From NCBI GenBank assembly GCA_942492835.1, contig OW818645.1, positions 1,240,001 through 1,304,000 of the forward strand: 64,000 nucleotides of DNA, read 5' to 3'. Position numbers and translations under genes: made by a program. This DNA is from GWB2-37-7 sp942492835 (GTDB lineage: Bacteria; Bacillota; Clostridia; Lutisporales; Lutisporaceae). The notes under the pieces were generated by a model. It saw only the letters and a list, made by a program, of their open reading frames with translations. It had not been told where the DNA came from and ran no database searches. Shown in pieces: positions 24,465-33,446 of the stretch. The stretch's first letter is position 1. Every line of letters begins with the position of its first letter.

Positions 24465-24683
24465 AAGATCATCTCCTTTATAAATATTAACCTCGTTAAT
24501 TATTATTTCGGCATTATTAGTTTGAAACTTTATCCAGTCGTAATAAAATACAACAATGTACATTGAAAAGGAAAATATAATTCTAATGTAACAATAATCA
24601 TAGGTTTTCATAATATATATAGATGATTATTTCTATGTACTTTTATAAATTTACCATAAGCATCACGAGCTGGAGGTTATATT

Positions 24684-25808
24684 ATGATTCTTGGCATGGA
24701 CGGAAGGGTTATAACCTGGCATATAGGATCAGGTCTTTCAACCTATACAAACAATCTGCTAACAAATATACAAAAACATAACGACTTAAATAGCATATTT
24801 ATGTTTTATCCCTATGATAACAAGACAGACTTGTTTGATATCAACAGTATTCCCAAGAGCATGCTTACCGGAGAAAGACGTTCAGATTTTTGGAACAAGG
24901 TTTATCAGATACAGTGGAAGCTCGACTTCCCTATAGATTTCTTCCATAATACAGTAAATGGAATAGGCTTGCCGACAAATTTAAAATGTAACAATATAGT
25001 TACACTCCATGATGTTATTCCTTATGTAATGCCTGAAACCGTTGACAGAGCTCATTTGGATTATACTTTAAAAAATACCCCCTATATAGTTGAAAATGCT
25101 ACTCAGATAATAACAGTATCAAATTACTCAAAGTGTGACATTCAAAGGTACTTCGGGGTAAGTGATGATAAAATCACAGTAACACATTTGGCTGCTGATG
25201 ACATCTATCAACCTATGGATAAAGAAAAAGCAAGAAATGTTATTTTTAACAAATATGGTGTAGACAGACACTATATACTGTATCTAGGTGGCTTTAGCCC
25301 ACGTAAAAACATAGCAAGATTGATACAGGCTTTTCAAATAGTAAAAAACAACTATGAGAAGCCTATAGACCTACTTATACTAGGTGAACATTCTCGTTCC
25401 TACCCGTTCTTATGGAGTCTTGCAGAAAAGCTGGATCTGACTGATAATGTAAAGTTCTTAAATTTTATACCGACTGAGGATTTACCGTTTTTCTATAATG
25501 GAGCTAACGTTTTTGTGTATCCATCCCTATATGAAGGCTTTGGATTGCCACCCTTAGAAGCTATGCAATGTGGAACTCCTGTAGTAACCTCAAATGTTTC
25601 GTCTATACCTGAAATCGTTGGAGATGCTGCCTTACTAGCCAATCCTTATTGCATAAATGAAATTGCGGAGCAAATACAAAAGCTTCTTTCAGATCAAAGT
25701 CTATGGCAACAATATAGCCTATTAGGTCAGGCAAAAGCAAAGGAATATTCTTGGGATAAAACTGCCGAGAAGACTTTAGAAGTATATAGAAAATGTATGA
25801 ATAAATAA
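24684..25808 (+). CDS. GT4 family glycosyltransferase
   Basis: The 374-residue protein has the two-domain GT-B fold of family GT4. The donor-binding half is clear: YILYLGGFSPRKNIARLIQA (about residues 192-211) and YEGFGLPPLEAMQCGTPVV with the E-x7-E motif that holds the nucleotide sugar. The start has a glycine-rich GSGLSTYTNNLL. It transfers a sugar from a nucleotide donor, probably to a cell-surface glycan, in the cytoplasm or at the membrane face. ATG is preceded by GCTGGAGGTTAT. It is followed after about 60 bases by the RMD1-family gene in the same direction. Confidence 0.9.
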   Translation: MILGMDGRVITWHIGSGLSTYTNNLLTNIQKHNDLNSIFMFYPYDNKTDLFDINSIPKSMLTGERRSDFWNKVYQIQWKLDFPIDFFHNTVNGIGLPTNLKCNNIVTLHDVIPYVMPETVDRAHLDYTLKNTPYIVENATQIITVSNYSKCDIQRYFGVSDDKITVTHLAADDIYQPMDKEKARNVIFNKYGVDRHYILYLGGFSPRKNIARLIQAFQIVKNNYEKPIDLLILGEHSRSYPFLWSLAEKLDLTDNVKFLNFIPTEDLPFFYNGANVFVYPSLYEGFGLPPLEAMQCGTPVVTSNVSSIPEIVGDAALLANPYCINEIAEQIQKLLSDQSLWQQYSLLGQAKAKEYSWDKTAEKTLEVYRKCMNK

Positions 25809-25869
25809 TTTTTTTATTTCTACACAATATAAGTATGTTATTCATAATTTTCTAAGGAGCAGATTGGCA

Positions 25870-26679
25870 TTGATGAAGAATATCAAAGTTTTCTCCCTCT
25901 GTAATGAAATAAATCTCAATAAGCTTGCAGCACATTTTGGAATAAGTAAAAAATTCAAATGGGAAGATTATCTCACATTGGATAATAAGCAGCTTCAGGG
26001 CATTGTGAGAGATCCTGAGGGTAAGATAGCTAAGTTATTTTACTTTGGGTCAGTTGTTTTTGTAAATATGGAGCACCACGAGATTGTAGACTTTGTAAAC
26101 TATATGAAGACAATTGAAAAAAGCCTAGTAAATGCCAGCTATAAATACCAAGAAGATTATAATATTGTAATAAATAATGAGACTCCAACCATACACTTTG
26201 AGTACATGAGTGTTAATAAATATGAGGACTATCATTTAAATATTTTAGCAATTATACTTGCCAAGTCTGTTGCACTAGAAAGAATAGAAGAGGGTCTTGA
26301 TAGTCTATTGGACGAAATGGAAGAAATCATAACGAAACTTGAAAAAGGAAAGCTGGCAATCAGCGATGCAAAGCTAGCAAAAACAGCCGCCAATATATTG
26401 AAATATAAGTATAATACAATATCCTATTTAATGCTTTTGGATAAGCCAGATATAACATGGCTAAATCAAGAATCAGAAATCCTTTACAATGAGCTTTCAA
26501 AGCTATTTGAACTGCGTGACAGATATGACAAAATAAAAGCTAAGTCTGAAACTCTCATGGATATTACAGAAATATTTTCAACACTGACTCATCAGAAAAG
26601 AGGAAATGTTCTGGAGTGGATGGTCATAATACTTATTGCTATTGAGCTTGTGATTGCTCTCCTTGATAGACTTTTTTAG
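25870..26679 (+). CDS. RMD1/DUF155 family protein with C-terminal membrane helix
   Basis: The 269-residue protein fits the RMD1/YagE (DUF155) family: IAKLFYFGSVVFVNMEHHEI is the family core (about residues 58-78), followed by a helical, coiled-coil-like middle and a final hydrophobic helix (VLEWMVIILIAIELVIALL) that would anchor it to the membrane. In yeast the family supports mitochondrial translation and meiosis; the bacterial role is unknown. The start is uncertain: TTG 25864, TTG 25870 and ATG 25873 are in frame after AAGGAG (25854-25859); 25870 has the best spacing. It is likely cotranscribed with the GT4 gene. Confidence 0.8.
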   Translation: MMKNIKVFSLCNEINLNKLAAHFGISKKFKWEDYLTLDNKQLQGIVRDPEGKIAKLFYFGSVVFVNMEHHEIVDFVNYMKTIEKSLVNASYKYQEDYNIVINNETPTIHFEYMSVNKYEDYHLNILAIILAKSVALERIEEGLDSLLDEMEEIITKLEKGKLAISDAKLAKTAANILKYKYNTISYLMLLDKPDITWLNQESEILYNELSKLFELRDRYDKIKAKSETLMDITEIFSTLTHQKRGNVLEWMVIILIAIELVIALLDRLF

Positions 26680-26680
26680 C

Positions 26681-26716
26681 AGAAATGCTGTCTTATTTGA
26701 CAGCATTTCTGTTTTA
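26681..26716 (+). terminator. Terminator after the RMD1-family gene
   Basis: AGAAATGCTGTC / GACAGCATTTCT with loop TTATTT, then GTTTTAT. Confidence 0.8.
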
Positions 26717-26728
26717 TAACCTTTAAGC

Positions 26729-26914
26729 TTATTCGTTATCCTCATGTTTGTCATGTGTTACAAGGTCAATGCCTCCTAAAACTAAGTGTGCTAGTCCAAA
26801 CCCTGCGACTCCTGCTCCAGTTATAGGATATGCCGCATATGCAGCAAGCCCTGCGGCTGTAACCGCTGTTCCCAAAAGTGTAGGAATAAGTCCTTCTCTT
26901 ATCTTATTATCCAT
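26729..26914 (-). CDS. Small glycine/alanine-rich hydrophobic protein
   Basis: From ATG 26914, seven bases behind AGGAGG, the product is 61 residues: MDNKIREGLIPTLLG, then alternating Ala/Gly hydrophobic stretches (TAVTAAGLAAYAAYPITGAG) and a charged tail HDKHEDNE. Two small hydrophobic segments could form a membrane hairpin. No known family is recognised. It has its own clear ribosome binding site, so I take it as real. The longer frame to 26935 only adds the ribosome binding site region. Confidence 0.65.
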   Translation of the reverse strand: MDNKIREGLIPTLLGTAVTAAGLAAYAAYPITGAGVAGFGLAHLVLGGIDLVTHDKHEDNE

Positions 26915-27030
26915 TTTTATACCTCCTATAAACACATTTAAGCAATAACCTGCAAAAGCTTTGATTTACTATGTGAACCACAATCTAAGGTCTTAGAATT
27001 TTTTAGTGGTTCGAGTTTAGTTTTTTACAA

Positions 27031-27089
27031 AACAAAATAAATATGCCTGACAATCATTTCACCGATTACCAAGCATATTTATTTTGTTT
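27031..27089 (-). terminator. Long hairpin after rubrerythrin, probable terminator
   Basis: AACAAAATAAATATGC (27031-27046) pairs with GCATATTTATTTTGTT (27073-27088) across a 26-base loop; on the minus strand TTTTGTAAAAAAC follows. A second dyad GAACCAC / GTGGTTC lies at about 26976-27012. Confidence 0.6.
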
Positions 27090-27094
27090 AAATT

Positions 27095-27628
27095 TTAATA
27101 ATTATCAGCGGCTATTTCAAAGTAAGCTTGTGGATGTTTGCAAGTAGGACATGTTTCTGGTGCTTCGCTGCCGTAATGAATATGACCGCAATTTCTGCAT
27201 TTCCATGCTGTTTTTTCATCTCTTACAAATAGCTTATTACCTTGGAGATTTTCTAAAAGCTTAGCATATCTTTCTTCATGCTCTTTCTCTACAGTAGCAA
27301 CATTTTTAAAGAAAGTAGCTATCTCTGTAAAGCCCTCTTCTTTTGCAGCTGCTTCAAACTCTTTGTACATGCTAGTCCATTCATGATTTTCACCAGAAAT
27401 GCAAGCCTTTAAGTTTTCTTCTGTATTTCCAATTCCTTTTAAAAATTTAAAAATCAGCTTAGCATGTTCTCTTTCATTTCCGGAGGTTTCTTCAAATATT
27501 GCAGCAATTTGCTCGTAGCCTTCCTTTTTAGCAGCCTTTGCAAAGTATGTATATTTGTTTGTTGCTTGAGATTCTCCTGAAAAAGCTTCCATTAAATTTT
27601 TTTCTGTTTTGCTTCCTTTAAGTTCCAT
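27095..27628 (-). CDS. rbr: Rubrerythrin
   Basis: The 177-residue protein has a ferritin-like di-iron domain (residues about 1-135) with the ExxH-type ligands in AFSGESQATNKY, EETSGNEREHAKL and VATVEKEHEERY, and a C-terminal rubredoxin domain with CRNCGHIHYG and CPTCKHPQAYF (four Cys binding one iron). It reduces hydrogen peroxide in anaerobes. ATG is preceded by AAAAGGAGGAATACAT. It overlaps the DUF402 gene by 11 bases. A PerR/Fur gene lies elsewhere in the window (46642) and could control it, but no Per box was confirmed. Confidence 0.95.
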   Translation of the reverse strand: MELKGSKTEKNLMEAFSGESQATNKYTYFAKAAKKEGYEQIAAIFEETSGNEREHAKLIFKFLKGIGNTEENLKACISGENHEWTSMYKEFEAAAKEEGFTEIATFFKNVATVEKEHEERYAKLLENLQGNKLFVRDEKTAWKCRNCGHIHYGSEAPETCPTCKHPQAYFEIAADNY

Positions 27629-28172
27629 ATGTATTCCTCCTTTTAATTTGTGAAAATAAGATTTCTCCTTTAGTATACTTTAATATCAACGAATTAATAA
27701 ATCCATCCATATCAAAATTTTTATAATAGCCCTTTAGAATGTTATCCAAGCCCGATAACGCGCAGGATATATCGCTATTGTCCAATTGCATCTCTGATAT
27801 TGCGGCATTAAACTCATCAACATCTACTACATAGTATTTATCGTCACATTTTATGATAAAATCAAGAAACAAGTCTTTTATTATCCATTTTTCATTTTCT
27901 CTATTTACACTGACCATGTCTACATAATATTTATAAATATCAGATTTATCAAAATTGACATCTTTGTATTGTGTCAACGAATATATCCCTATGTTTTCCT
28001 CAGGAAACAAATGATATTCAATATATTGATGATAAGGATGATTAATATATTTTCTTTTATAGTGAAGATAATTATTATATACTACAATCTCATCAATATT
28101 ATATTCGTGCTTCCGACCATCCTTATTCACCGTCTCAAGCATTTTATCAAATTCAATTACAGTATGTTTCAA
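27618..28172 (-). CDS. DUF402 domain protein
   Basis: The 184-residue product contains a DUF402-like core: YHQYIEYHLFPEENIGIYSLTQ in the middle and EKWIIKDLFLDFIIKCDDKY followed by YVVDVDEFNAAI, matching the W-x-x-x-D-x-x-L-D and LDEDEF-like pattern of the family. Some members are nucleoside di/triphosphate phosphatases with acidic metal ligands, and the Asp/Glu residues here fit. ATG follows a GAGGAGG site. Its end overlaps the rubrerythrin start, so the two may be cotranscribed, though rubrerythrin has its own strong ribosome binding site. Confidence 0.65.
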   Translation of the reverse strand: MKHTVIEFDKMLETVNKDGRKHEYNIDEIVVYNNYLHYKRKYINHPYHQYIEYHLFPEENIGIYSLTQYKDVNFDKSDIYKYYVDMVSVNRENEKWIIKDLFLDFIIKCDDKYYVVDVDEFNAAISEMQLDNSDISCALSGLDNILKGYYKNFDMDGFINSLILKYTKGEILFSQIKRRNTYGT

Positions 28173-28425
28173 GCAACTTCCTCCTCACATAGTTCAATTT
28201 TGAACAAGCTTATCTCTAAATAAATTATATATATAACTAAATATAGCATTTTAATGTGGAAATATACAGATAATTCCTAATATTCCCGCATAATTAGCAT
28301 ATATCGCCTGTTACAAGGCATAGAGCCACTTTTGTAGTCTAGACTTACAAAAAATATTATGTTAATATATAAATAATAAATAACACTTTAGGGAAATATA
28401 AAATAGCAGTGAGTAATTGCTGCTA

Positions 28426-28613
28426 AAGATTACCTAGAATGTTTGTAAAATCTACAATTTTGTGCCCACAGATTTAAAACGGGAATCTTTGTACATTGTC
28501 GTAGGGTCAGACCTCATATTTTTTATCAGAGGAAGGCGTGAAACCAAGTCAGGATACCCACCTAGCTAATGCTATGGTGTCAAAATGTAGATATACGGCA
28601 TTTTGGGAATCTT
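28426..28613 (+). ncRNA. ssrS: Probable 6S RNA
   Basis: The 499-base gap between genes holds a ~188-base segment that can fold into one long rod. The ends pair: AAGATTACCTAGAATG (28426-28441) with CATTTTGGGAATCTT (28599-28613). Inside are motifs I recall from clostridial 6S RNAs: ACGGGAATCTTTGT, GTAGGGTCAGACCTC, GAGGAAGGCGTGAAACC, and a hairpin CACCTAGCTAATGCTATGGTG near the 3' end. 6S RNA mimics an open promoter and binds RNA polymerase holoenzyme. The segment has no ORF with a ribosome binding site. A T-rich end and another hairpin follow. Identification is from memory of family sequences, not a search. Confidence 0.7.
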
Positions 28614-28616
28614 TTT

Positions 28617-28646
28617 ATAGAACTCAAGCTTTTGCTTGAGTTCTAT
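28617..28646. terminator. Hairpin after the 6S-like RNA
   Basis: Perfect 13-bp stem ATAGAACTCAAGC / GCTTGAGTTCTAT with loop TTTT. It lies between the RNA gene and the convergent CPBP gene and probably ends one or both transcripts. Confidence 0.6.
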
Positions 28647-28671
28647 AATTTGTATAGGGATGACACACAGG

Positions 28672-29589
28672 TCATCCCTTACTTTCTTCTGAGAGCTTAG
28701 ATAGCTTGTTCCTATAAATATACATAAGCACTAGAATAACTATCTCAACTATTATAAATATCACTTCAAGCTGATTGCCAAAATTATATTTTTTAATAAT
28801 CAAATCCCCTGCATTATTATACATAACAATTACAGGTCCTTTATAATATGAATAATCCTGCATTCTAAATATATTTATCTGTAAAAAATCCCACATAAAA
28901 TGAAATGCAGCTGGCAGATAAATGGATTTTGTCAGCAAGAAAGCGTAGCCTAATATTATACCTGCTAGAAACACATCAAGTAAATCTAGAACTTTGAAAT
29001 ATGTTAACAAGTGTGCGACTGCAAATATCAAAGCGCCTACTATAATTCCATATCTACTTCCTATCATTTTAACCAAATGATTTTGAATATATGATCTATA
29101 GACTGCCTCTTCTCCAAAACCAACCATGAGAAAGGTTATTATACCTATCACCAAAGCCCACATAATCTGACTTGTACTAAACATATCAAATCCATATCCA
29201 CTAAAGCTTATAATTTTAAATAATGAGCCAAAAATTATTATAGCTGCAATTGCTACAATCGGTGCCAGTATTCCCAATAATAATTGATGAAGTACCTTGT
29301 TTGTTCGTGCAAAACCCAGCTCTTTTATATTTTGTTTGTCAATTGACTTCCAACAAAAAGCCACTACCCCTATCGCTAATAAATTATACATCGATGCTGC
29401 CATCAAAAAGCCTGGAGCATTATACAAAGCCTCAGTTAGTGCTACAGGATCTGTAACATTTCCTCCCTTAATAGCAATTACAATAGTATATACTAATGTA
29501 CTCATTATTGTCCAAACAGCATTTAGTAAAAAAATAAAAACAAATACCCCAGCAATTTCTAAAATCCTCAATGCATTCTTTTTTCTCAT
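28672..29589 (-). CDS. CPBP family intramembrane metalloprotease
   Basis: From ATG 29589 (behind GGAGAAGGGT) the protein has 305 residues and about eight membrane helices. The CPBP/CAAX-protease motifs are present: GFGEEAVYRSYIQ (EExxxR), FAVAHLLTYF (first His) and AAFHFMWDFLQ (H-x-x-W-D second His motif). It is a probable membrane glutamic/metallo-protease of the type linked to CAAX processing, bacteriocin immunity or signalling. A longer GTG frame to 29610 lacks a ribosome binding site. It lies 33 bases after the HD-domain gene on the same strand. Confidence 0.88.
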   Translation of the reverse strand: MRKKNALRILEIAGVFVFIFLLNAVWTIMSTLVYTIVIAIKGGNVTDPVALTEALYNAPGFLMAASMYNLLAIGVVAFCWKSIDKQNIKELGFARTNKVLHQLLLGILAPIVAIAAIIIFGSLFKIISFSGYGFDMFSTSQIMWALVIGIITFLMVGFGEEAVYRSYIQNHLVKMIGSRYGIIVGALIFAVAHLLTYFKVLDLLDVFLAGIILGYAFLLTKSIYLPAAFHFMWDFLQINIFRMQDYSYYKGPVIVMYNNAGDLIIKKYNFGNQLEVIFIIVEIVILVLMYIYRNKLSKLSEESKG

Positions 29590-29622
29590 ACCCTTCTCCA
29601 AACAAAACACCTCTTATCTATA

Positions 29623-30186
29623 TTATAATCCTAATTGCTCCGAAATTCCCTGCATTGCCTTTAGTGCGAGCTCTGCAAATTCATTGAAGCTGATTCCTAG
29701 CTCCTCTATAGATCTCATTGCATCTCTATTTGCACCTGCTGCAAATCTTACCTCACCCATTCTCTTTGTTATGGATTTTACTTTAACACTGCCTACCTTT
29801 TTGTCAGGATAGACCAAAGAAATTGCAGTAATAAAGCCTGTTATGGGGTCAGCTGCATAAATTGCTCTATCCATTTTTGTCTCAATTGGTACACCCGATT
29901 CTTCATTATGAGCACATATGGAGTGATACATCTCATCTGTACCAAAGCTATTCTCCTTCAATAGCTCCACTGTCTTTTTACCATGCAGTTCTGGATAAGT
30001 TCTATAATCAACTATGTCTGCATCCAAATCATGCATTAATCCTGTTAAAGCCCACAGCTCTTCATTATCAGGTTCAAATCGCTTTGCCAGCTCTCGCATT
30101 ACGCTTTCTACAGCGTATGAGTGCTTAATCAAATGCTCTGATACAAGATAATTATTTAATATTTCTATTGCTCTTTCTCTATCCAT
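29623..30186 (-). CDS. HD-domain (HDIG) phosphohydrolase
   Basis: The 187-residue product has HD-domain metal motifs: EHLIKHSYAVESVM (first His), ALTGLMHDLDAD (HD pair) and later YHSICAHNEESG and YAADPITGF. This is the short HDIG group of predicted nucleotide or phosphoester hydrolases found in many anaerobes. The substrate is unknown. ATG follows AAGGAGG-type spacing (TAAGGAGGAAGTACA). It sits 33 bases before the CPBP protease gene. Confidence 0.85.
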   Translation of the reverse strand: MDRERAIEILNNYLVSEHLIKHSYAVESVMRELAKRFEPDNEELWALTGLMHDLDADIVDYRTYPELHGKKTVELLKENSFGTDEMYHSICAHNEESGVPIETKMDRAIYAADPITGFITAISLVYPDKKVGSVKVKSITKRMGEVRFAAGANRDAMRSIEELGISFNEFAELALKAMQGISEQLGL

Positions 30187-30364
30187 TGTACTTCCTCCTT
30201 AGTTTATACTTCACTTATAAGTATGACTTTTTTTATCTTTCCTCTTGCTTACTTATTATTTATTATATAATATAGGCAGCTTGGTGTAAAATTTTACTTA
30301 TTGCTATATAATAACTATAACCATATATAATGGGTTCATACAAATAGTAGCTTTTGGAGGGTAC

Positions 30365-30988
30365 ATGATTTTATTGGATAGAGAATTTTATACAAGAGAT
30401 ACTCTTACAGTGTCTAAGGAGCTGTTAGGGAAGGTTCTGGTACATAAAACAAAGGAGTACAGTGTTGCTGGTAGAATCGTTGAAGTAGAGGCATATATGG
30501 GTCCTCTGGATAAGGCTGCTCATTCATATGGTGGAAAGAAAACCCCTAGAGTTGAGATAATGTATAGTGAGGGTGGATACAGCTATGTTTTTACTATATA
30601 TGGAATGTATCAATGCTTCAATATAGTCACAGAAAAGGTCGATAAACCTCAAGCAGTGCTTATTAGAGCTTTGGAGCCTATAGGAGGCTTAGATCTGATG
30701 GCAAAGAATAGATTCAACCTGAGCTATACAGACTTAAGTAAAGCCCAGCTCAAAGGTTTGACTAATGGTCCAGGTAAGCTTTGCATGGCAATGAAAATAG
30801 GTAAAGAGCAGAACAAAATTGATATGTGCAGCAAAAACGGAATTGATGATATATATGTATATGATGATGAATATAATGATTTTGAAGTACAAGCCTCTCC
30901 ACGTATTAATATTGACTACGCAGAGGAATATGTTCTCATGCCTTGGAGATTTTTTATAAAAGGCAATAAATATGTGTCAAAAAAGTGA
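30365..30988 (+). CDS. 3-methyladenine DNA glycosylase (AAG/MPG family)
   Basis: The 207-residue enzyme excises alkylated purines (3-methyladenine, hypoxanthine). AAG-family motifs are present: LLGKVLVHKT, GRIVEVEAYMGPLDKAAHS (with the catalytic Glu), YVFTIYGMYQCFNIV, and QAVLIRALEPIGG, plus LTNGPGKLCMAM. Length is normal for bacterial AAG. It starts at ATG behind TTTTGGAGGGTAC and ends just before a hairpin shared with the convergent membrane protein gene. Monocistronic. Confidence 0.94.
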   Translation: MILLDREFYTRDTLTVSKELLGKVLVHKTKEYSVAGRIVEVEAYMGPLDKAAHSYGGKKTPRVEIMYSEGGYSYVFTIYGMYQCFNIVTEKVDKPQAVLIRALEPIGGLDLMAKNRFNLSYTDLSKAQLKGLTNGPGKLCMAMKIGKEQNKIDMCSKNGIDDIYVYDDEYNDFEVQASPRINIDYAEEYVLMPWRFFIKGNKYVSKK

Positions 30989-31012
30989 AAAAGCTGCAAT
31001 TACGCAGCTTTT
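30989..31012. terminator. Bidirectional hairpin between the glycosylase gene and the 31000 gene
   Basis: AAAAGCTGC / GCAGCTTTT with a short A/T loop; it overlaps the last codons of the minus-strand gene at 31000. Confidence 0.65.
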
Positions 31013-31674
31013 GGCGTCTTTTTCTTCGCAAATGCCAGTATTCCACCTAATGCTATAGATAAGAAAGCGGCATATAGCACTCTGTAATTTTCTGGCAGCA
31101 TGAAGGTTATTGAATGAGCAGGTATCCAGAATAACGGGATAGTTTTTATAATTACGAAGCTGATAAAGCTATTCCAGTCTATCTTGTTCACTACATCCTT
31201 CAGCTTAACTTTAAATATCTTTGAAAGCTTTCCTTCGCCTAAGTCTATAAAGGTATCAGTTACCCTGTGAAATGCCATAAAGGTTGGCGCAAAAAACACA
31301 TTCATAAATGTGCTTGTCAAGAACGAAACCAAGAATGCAGCTCCAAAACCTGCTTCCAAAGCTGGCAGATAATGAATCTTCTGTGCCGCAATAACACCTT
31401 GGTTGAATATCTTAAAAATTATAACAAAGACCATACCTAACATGCCCCAAATCAATACCTTATAAATAAATCCTACAGGCTTTTTCCAATCCTTTGCTAG
31501 AATTCTTACAGCCAACAGCTCACCCATCGTAGCTAGAATTGAATACTTTACAAATGCCATAATATATGGATGTGCTGCTGTGGTAGCCTCAAACCACAAT
31601 CTAGTATCCTCTACTGCTAAAAACACGCCTATAACCAACAAAATTCCGACCCAAACAAAATCAAACTTTTTCAA
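31000..31674 (-). CDS. Integral membrane protein, weakly Mpv17/PMP22-like
   Basis: The 224-residue product has about six hydrophobic helices. The C-terminal part (IIKTIPLFWIPAHSITFMLP, then YRVLYAAFLSIALGGILAF) resembles the end of Mpv17/PMP22 proteins (WxPxxxxNFxxVPxxxR type), and bacterial relatives of this length exist. The function is unknown; eukaryotic Mpv17 forms a membrane channel. ATG is preceded by AAAGGGGTGTTTC. The last codons lie inside the shared terminator hairpin. Confidence 0.6.
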   Translation of the reverse strand: MKKFDFVWVGILLVIGVFLAVEDTRLWFEATTAAHPYIMAFVKYSILATMGELLAVRILAKDWKKPVGFIYKVLIWGMLGMVFVIIFKIFNQGVIAAQKIHYLPALEAGFGAAFLVSFLTSTFMNVFFAPTFMAFHRVTDTFIDLGEGKLSKIFKVKLKDVVNKIDWNSFISFVIIKTIPLFWIPAHSITFMLPENYRVLYAAFLSIALGGILAFAKKKTPKAA

Positions 31675-31724
31675 AGAAACACCCCTTTAATTTAAATTCC
31701 ATAATATTATATCATAGAATTTGC

Positions 31725-32390
31725 TTAGTCACTAATCTGTACATAATTAACTCCATTAATCTTATAAAGCTCTTGGACGAGTTTTGCATTTGATATGCTT
31801 TTATTTGTTACTGTCTTTATGTTTACTGTTATAAAATTATCTTCTGCTGCTTCTATCGAAATATTACTTGAGAACATTTCAAACTCCTTAAGCTTGTTAC
31901 TTATTAAATCAATCTGACCATCTACATTTTGCATTTTTAACAAAATTATTGTCCTACCACTTTTACCATAAAATAAATACTCAAATTTCGAGAAAAAAAC
32001 TAGTATTATTAACACAATAGAGGTAGTAATTATTGCTCCTGCATAGAAGCCTATACCTATGGAAATGCCCAGACAAGCAACTGCCCATAAACTCGCTGCT
32101 GTAGTCAAGCCTCTGATGCTTAAACCCTCTTTTATAATTGTACCTGCTCCCAAAAAGCCAATGCCGCTGATTACCTGTGCACCCATTCTTGTAGGGTCAA
32201 TATTGGCACTCTCCTTATATTGTTCAAAAATATAAATATTGCATAGCATTACTAAGGTAGCTCCTACGCATACAAGTATATGAGTTCGTAAGCCTGCTGG
32301 ATGTCTGTTTCGTTCTCTCTCAATACCTATTACGCCACCTAGTATACAAGCTAATGCAAGTCTTATCAAAATTTCATAATTGTTTACCAT
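31725..32390 (-). CDS. MgtC/SapB family membrane protein
   Basis: The 221-residue protein opens with IRLALACILGGVIGIERERNRHPAGLRTHILV and MGAQVISGIGFLGAGTII in the first 90 residues, the hallmarks of MgtC/SapB membrane domains (four to five helices), followed by a ~75-residue soluble ACT-like tail. MgtC proteins modulate the F-type ATPase and survival at low magnesium in pathogens; SapB-like ones in Firmicutes are less well understood. It has no close operon partner. Confidence 0.88.
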   Translation of the reverse strand: MVNNYEILIRLALACILGGVIGIERERNRHPAGLRTHILVCVGATLVMLCNIYIFEQYKESANIDPTRMGAQVISGIGFLGAGTIIKEGLSIRGLTTAASLWAVACLGISIGIGFYAGAIITTSIVLIILVFFSKFEYLFYGKSGRTIILLKMQNVDGQIDLISNKLKEFEMFSSNISIEAAEDNFITVNIKTVTNKSISNAKLVQELYKINGVNYVQISD

Positions 32391-32600
32391 TTACAACACA
32401 CCTCTTTTCTGGCTTATTTCTATCTAATTTATGTTAATCAAATATATAATATAACAAATGTATTACTTTGTATTATATTTAATCTTAGTATATTATTTTG
32501 GTATAATATATATAGTTATAAAAACTTAAGCTTAACATAACTAACTGTTTTGCTATATATTGTGAAAAATATGAAATTTGTTATAGGATGGTGCATTTTT

Positions 32601-33446
32601 ATGGACAAAGAAATTATAGAAAATTACTTTATTAGCAATGGCTCGAAATATCCCTCAACTCAAATTGTTGATTTTTGTATTTCAAAACCAACAATTTATG
32701 AAGTAATAAGAGTTATAGAGGGAGTACCCCTATTTTTAGAGGATCATTTAGTTCGTCTAAAAGCTTCTGCCGATACCTTGAATATAAATGTTCAAGGTAT
32801 AATATCAAATATCACTTCAGATATTAGTGAGCTTATAAAAGTCAACAACAATCCTGAGAAAAATATTAAGTTTGTGGTATATAATTTGGACAATACCACT
32901 CCAGATTATATAATGTCTTTTATACATAGCAATTATCCTACTAAGGAGCAATACACCGCTGGCGTTCCTACAATTTTATTTCATGCAGAAAGACATAATC
33001 CAAATGCAAAAATAATCAATAACGAATTAAGAGAAACAATAAATATAAAGCTTAAAGAAGAAAATGCCTACGAAGCGCTGCTGGTCAACAACAGAGGTGA
33101 AATAACTGAGGGCAGTCGCTCCAATTTGTTTTTTATTGAAGCTGGTAAGGTATACACTGCTTCAAAAGAAGACGTACTTATAGGCATAACCAGAAAGTAC
33201 ATTCTTCAAGCTTGTAATAACTTGAAGCTTGAAGTAATTGAGCAGCCTATCCCCTTCTCAATGCTAGAATATGCAGAGGGTGCGTTCATTACTGGCACAT
33301 CCCCAAAAGTACTTCCTATAGCAAGCATAAACAAAATACTAATTGCTTCAGCAAACAATAGCATCGTGTCTAGCATACTATATGAATATAATATGCTATT
33401 AAAGCAGTATATTGCAACCAGCGGCGGTTCAGTTATCCCCAGCTGA
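32601..33446 (+). CDS. Class IV aminotransferase (D-amino acid/branched-chain type)
   Basis: From ATG 32601 the product has 281 residues. Fold-type IV PLP enzyme features are clear: YEVIRVIEGVPLFLEDHLVRL in the first quarter, NNELRETINIKLKEENAYEALLV, ITEGSRSNLFFIEAGKV (phosphate-binding segment) and EGAFITGTSPKVLPI. This family includes D-amino acid transaminase, branched-chain aminotransferase and aminodeoxychorismate lyase; which one is unclear. The longer frame from 32550 has no ribosome binding site. The 3' end overlaps a minus-strand remnant of a D-serine dehydratase gene, so the last codons may be newly acquired. Confidence 0.85.
   Translation: MDKEIIENYFISNGSKYPSTQIVDFCISKPTIYEVIRVIEGVPLFLEDHLVRLKASADTLNINVQGIISNITSDISELIKVNNNPEKNIKFVVYNLDNTTPDYIMSFIHSNYPTKEQYTAGVPTILFHAERHNPNAKIINNELRETINIKLKEENAYEALLVNNRGEITEGSRSNLFFIEAGKVYTASKEDVLIGITRKYILQACNNLKLEVIEQPIPFSMLEYAEGAFITGTSPKVLPIASINKILIASANNSIVSSILYEYNMLLKQYIATSGGSVIPS

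Noticed and set aside
24465..24611. Upstream extension of the YjfB-like frame to an ATG
   Set aside because: No ribosome binding site at the ATG, and the added 49 residues do not resemble the family; the AAAGGAG lies inside this extension.
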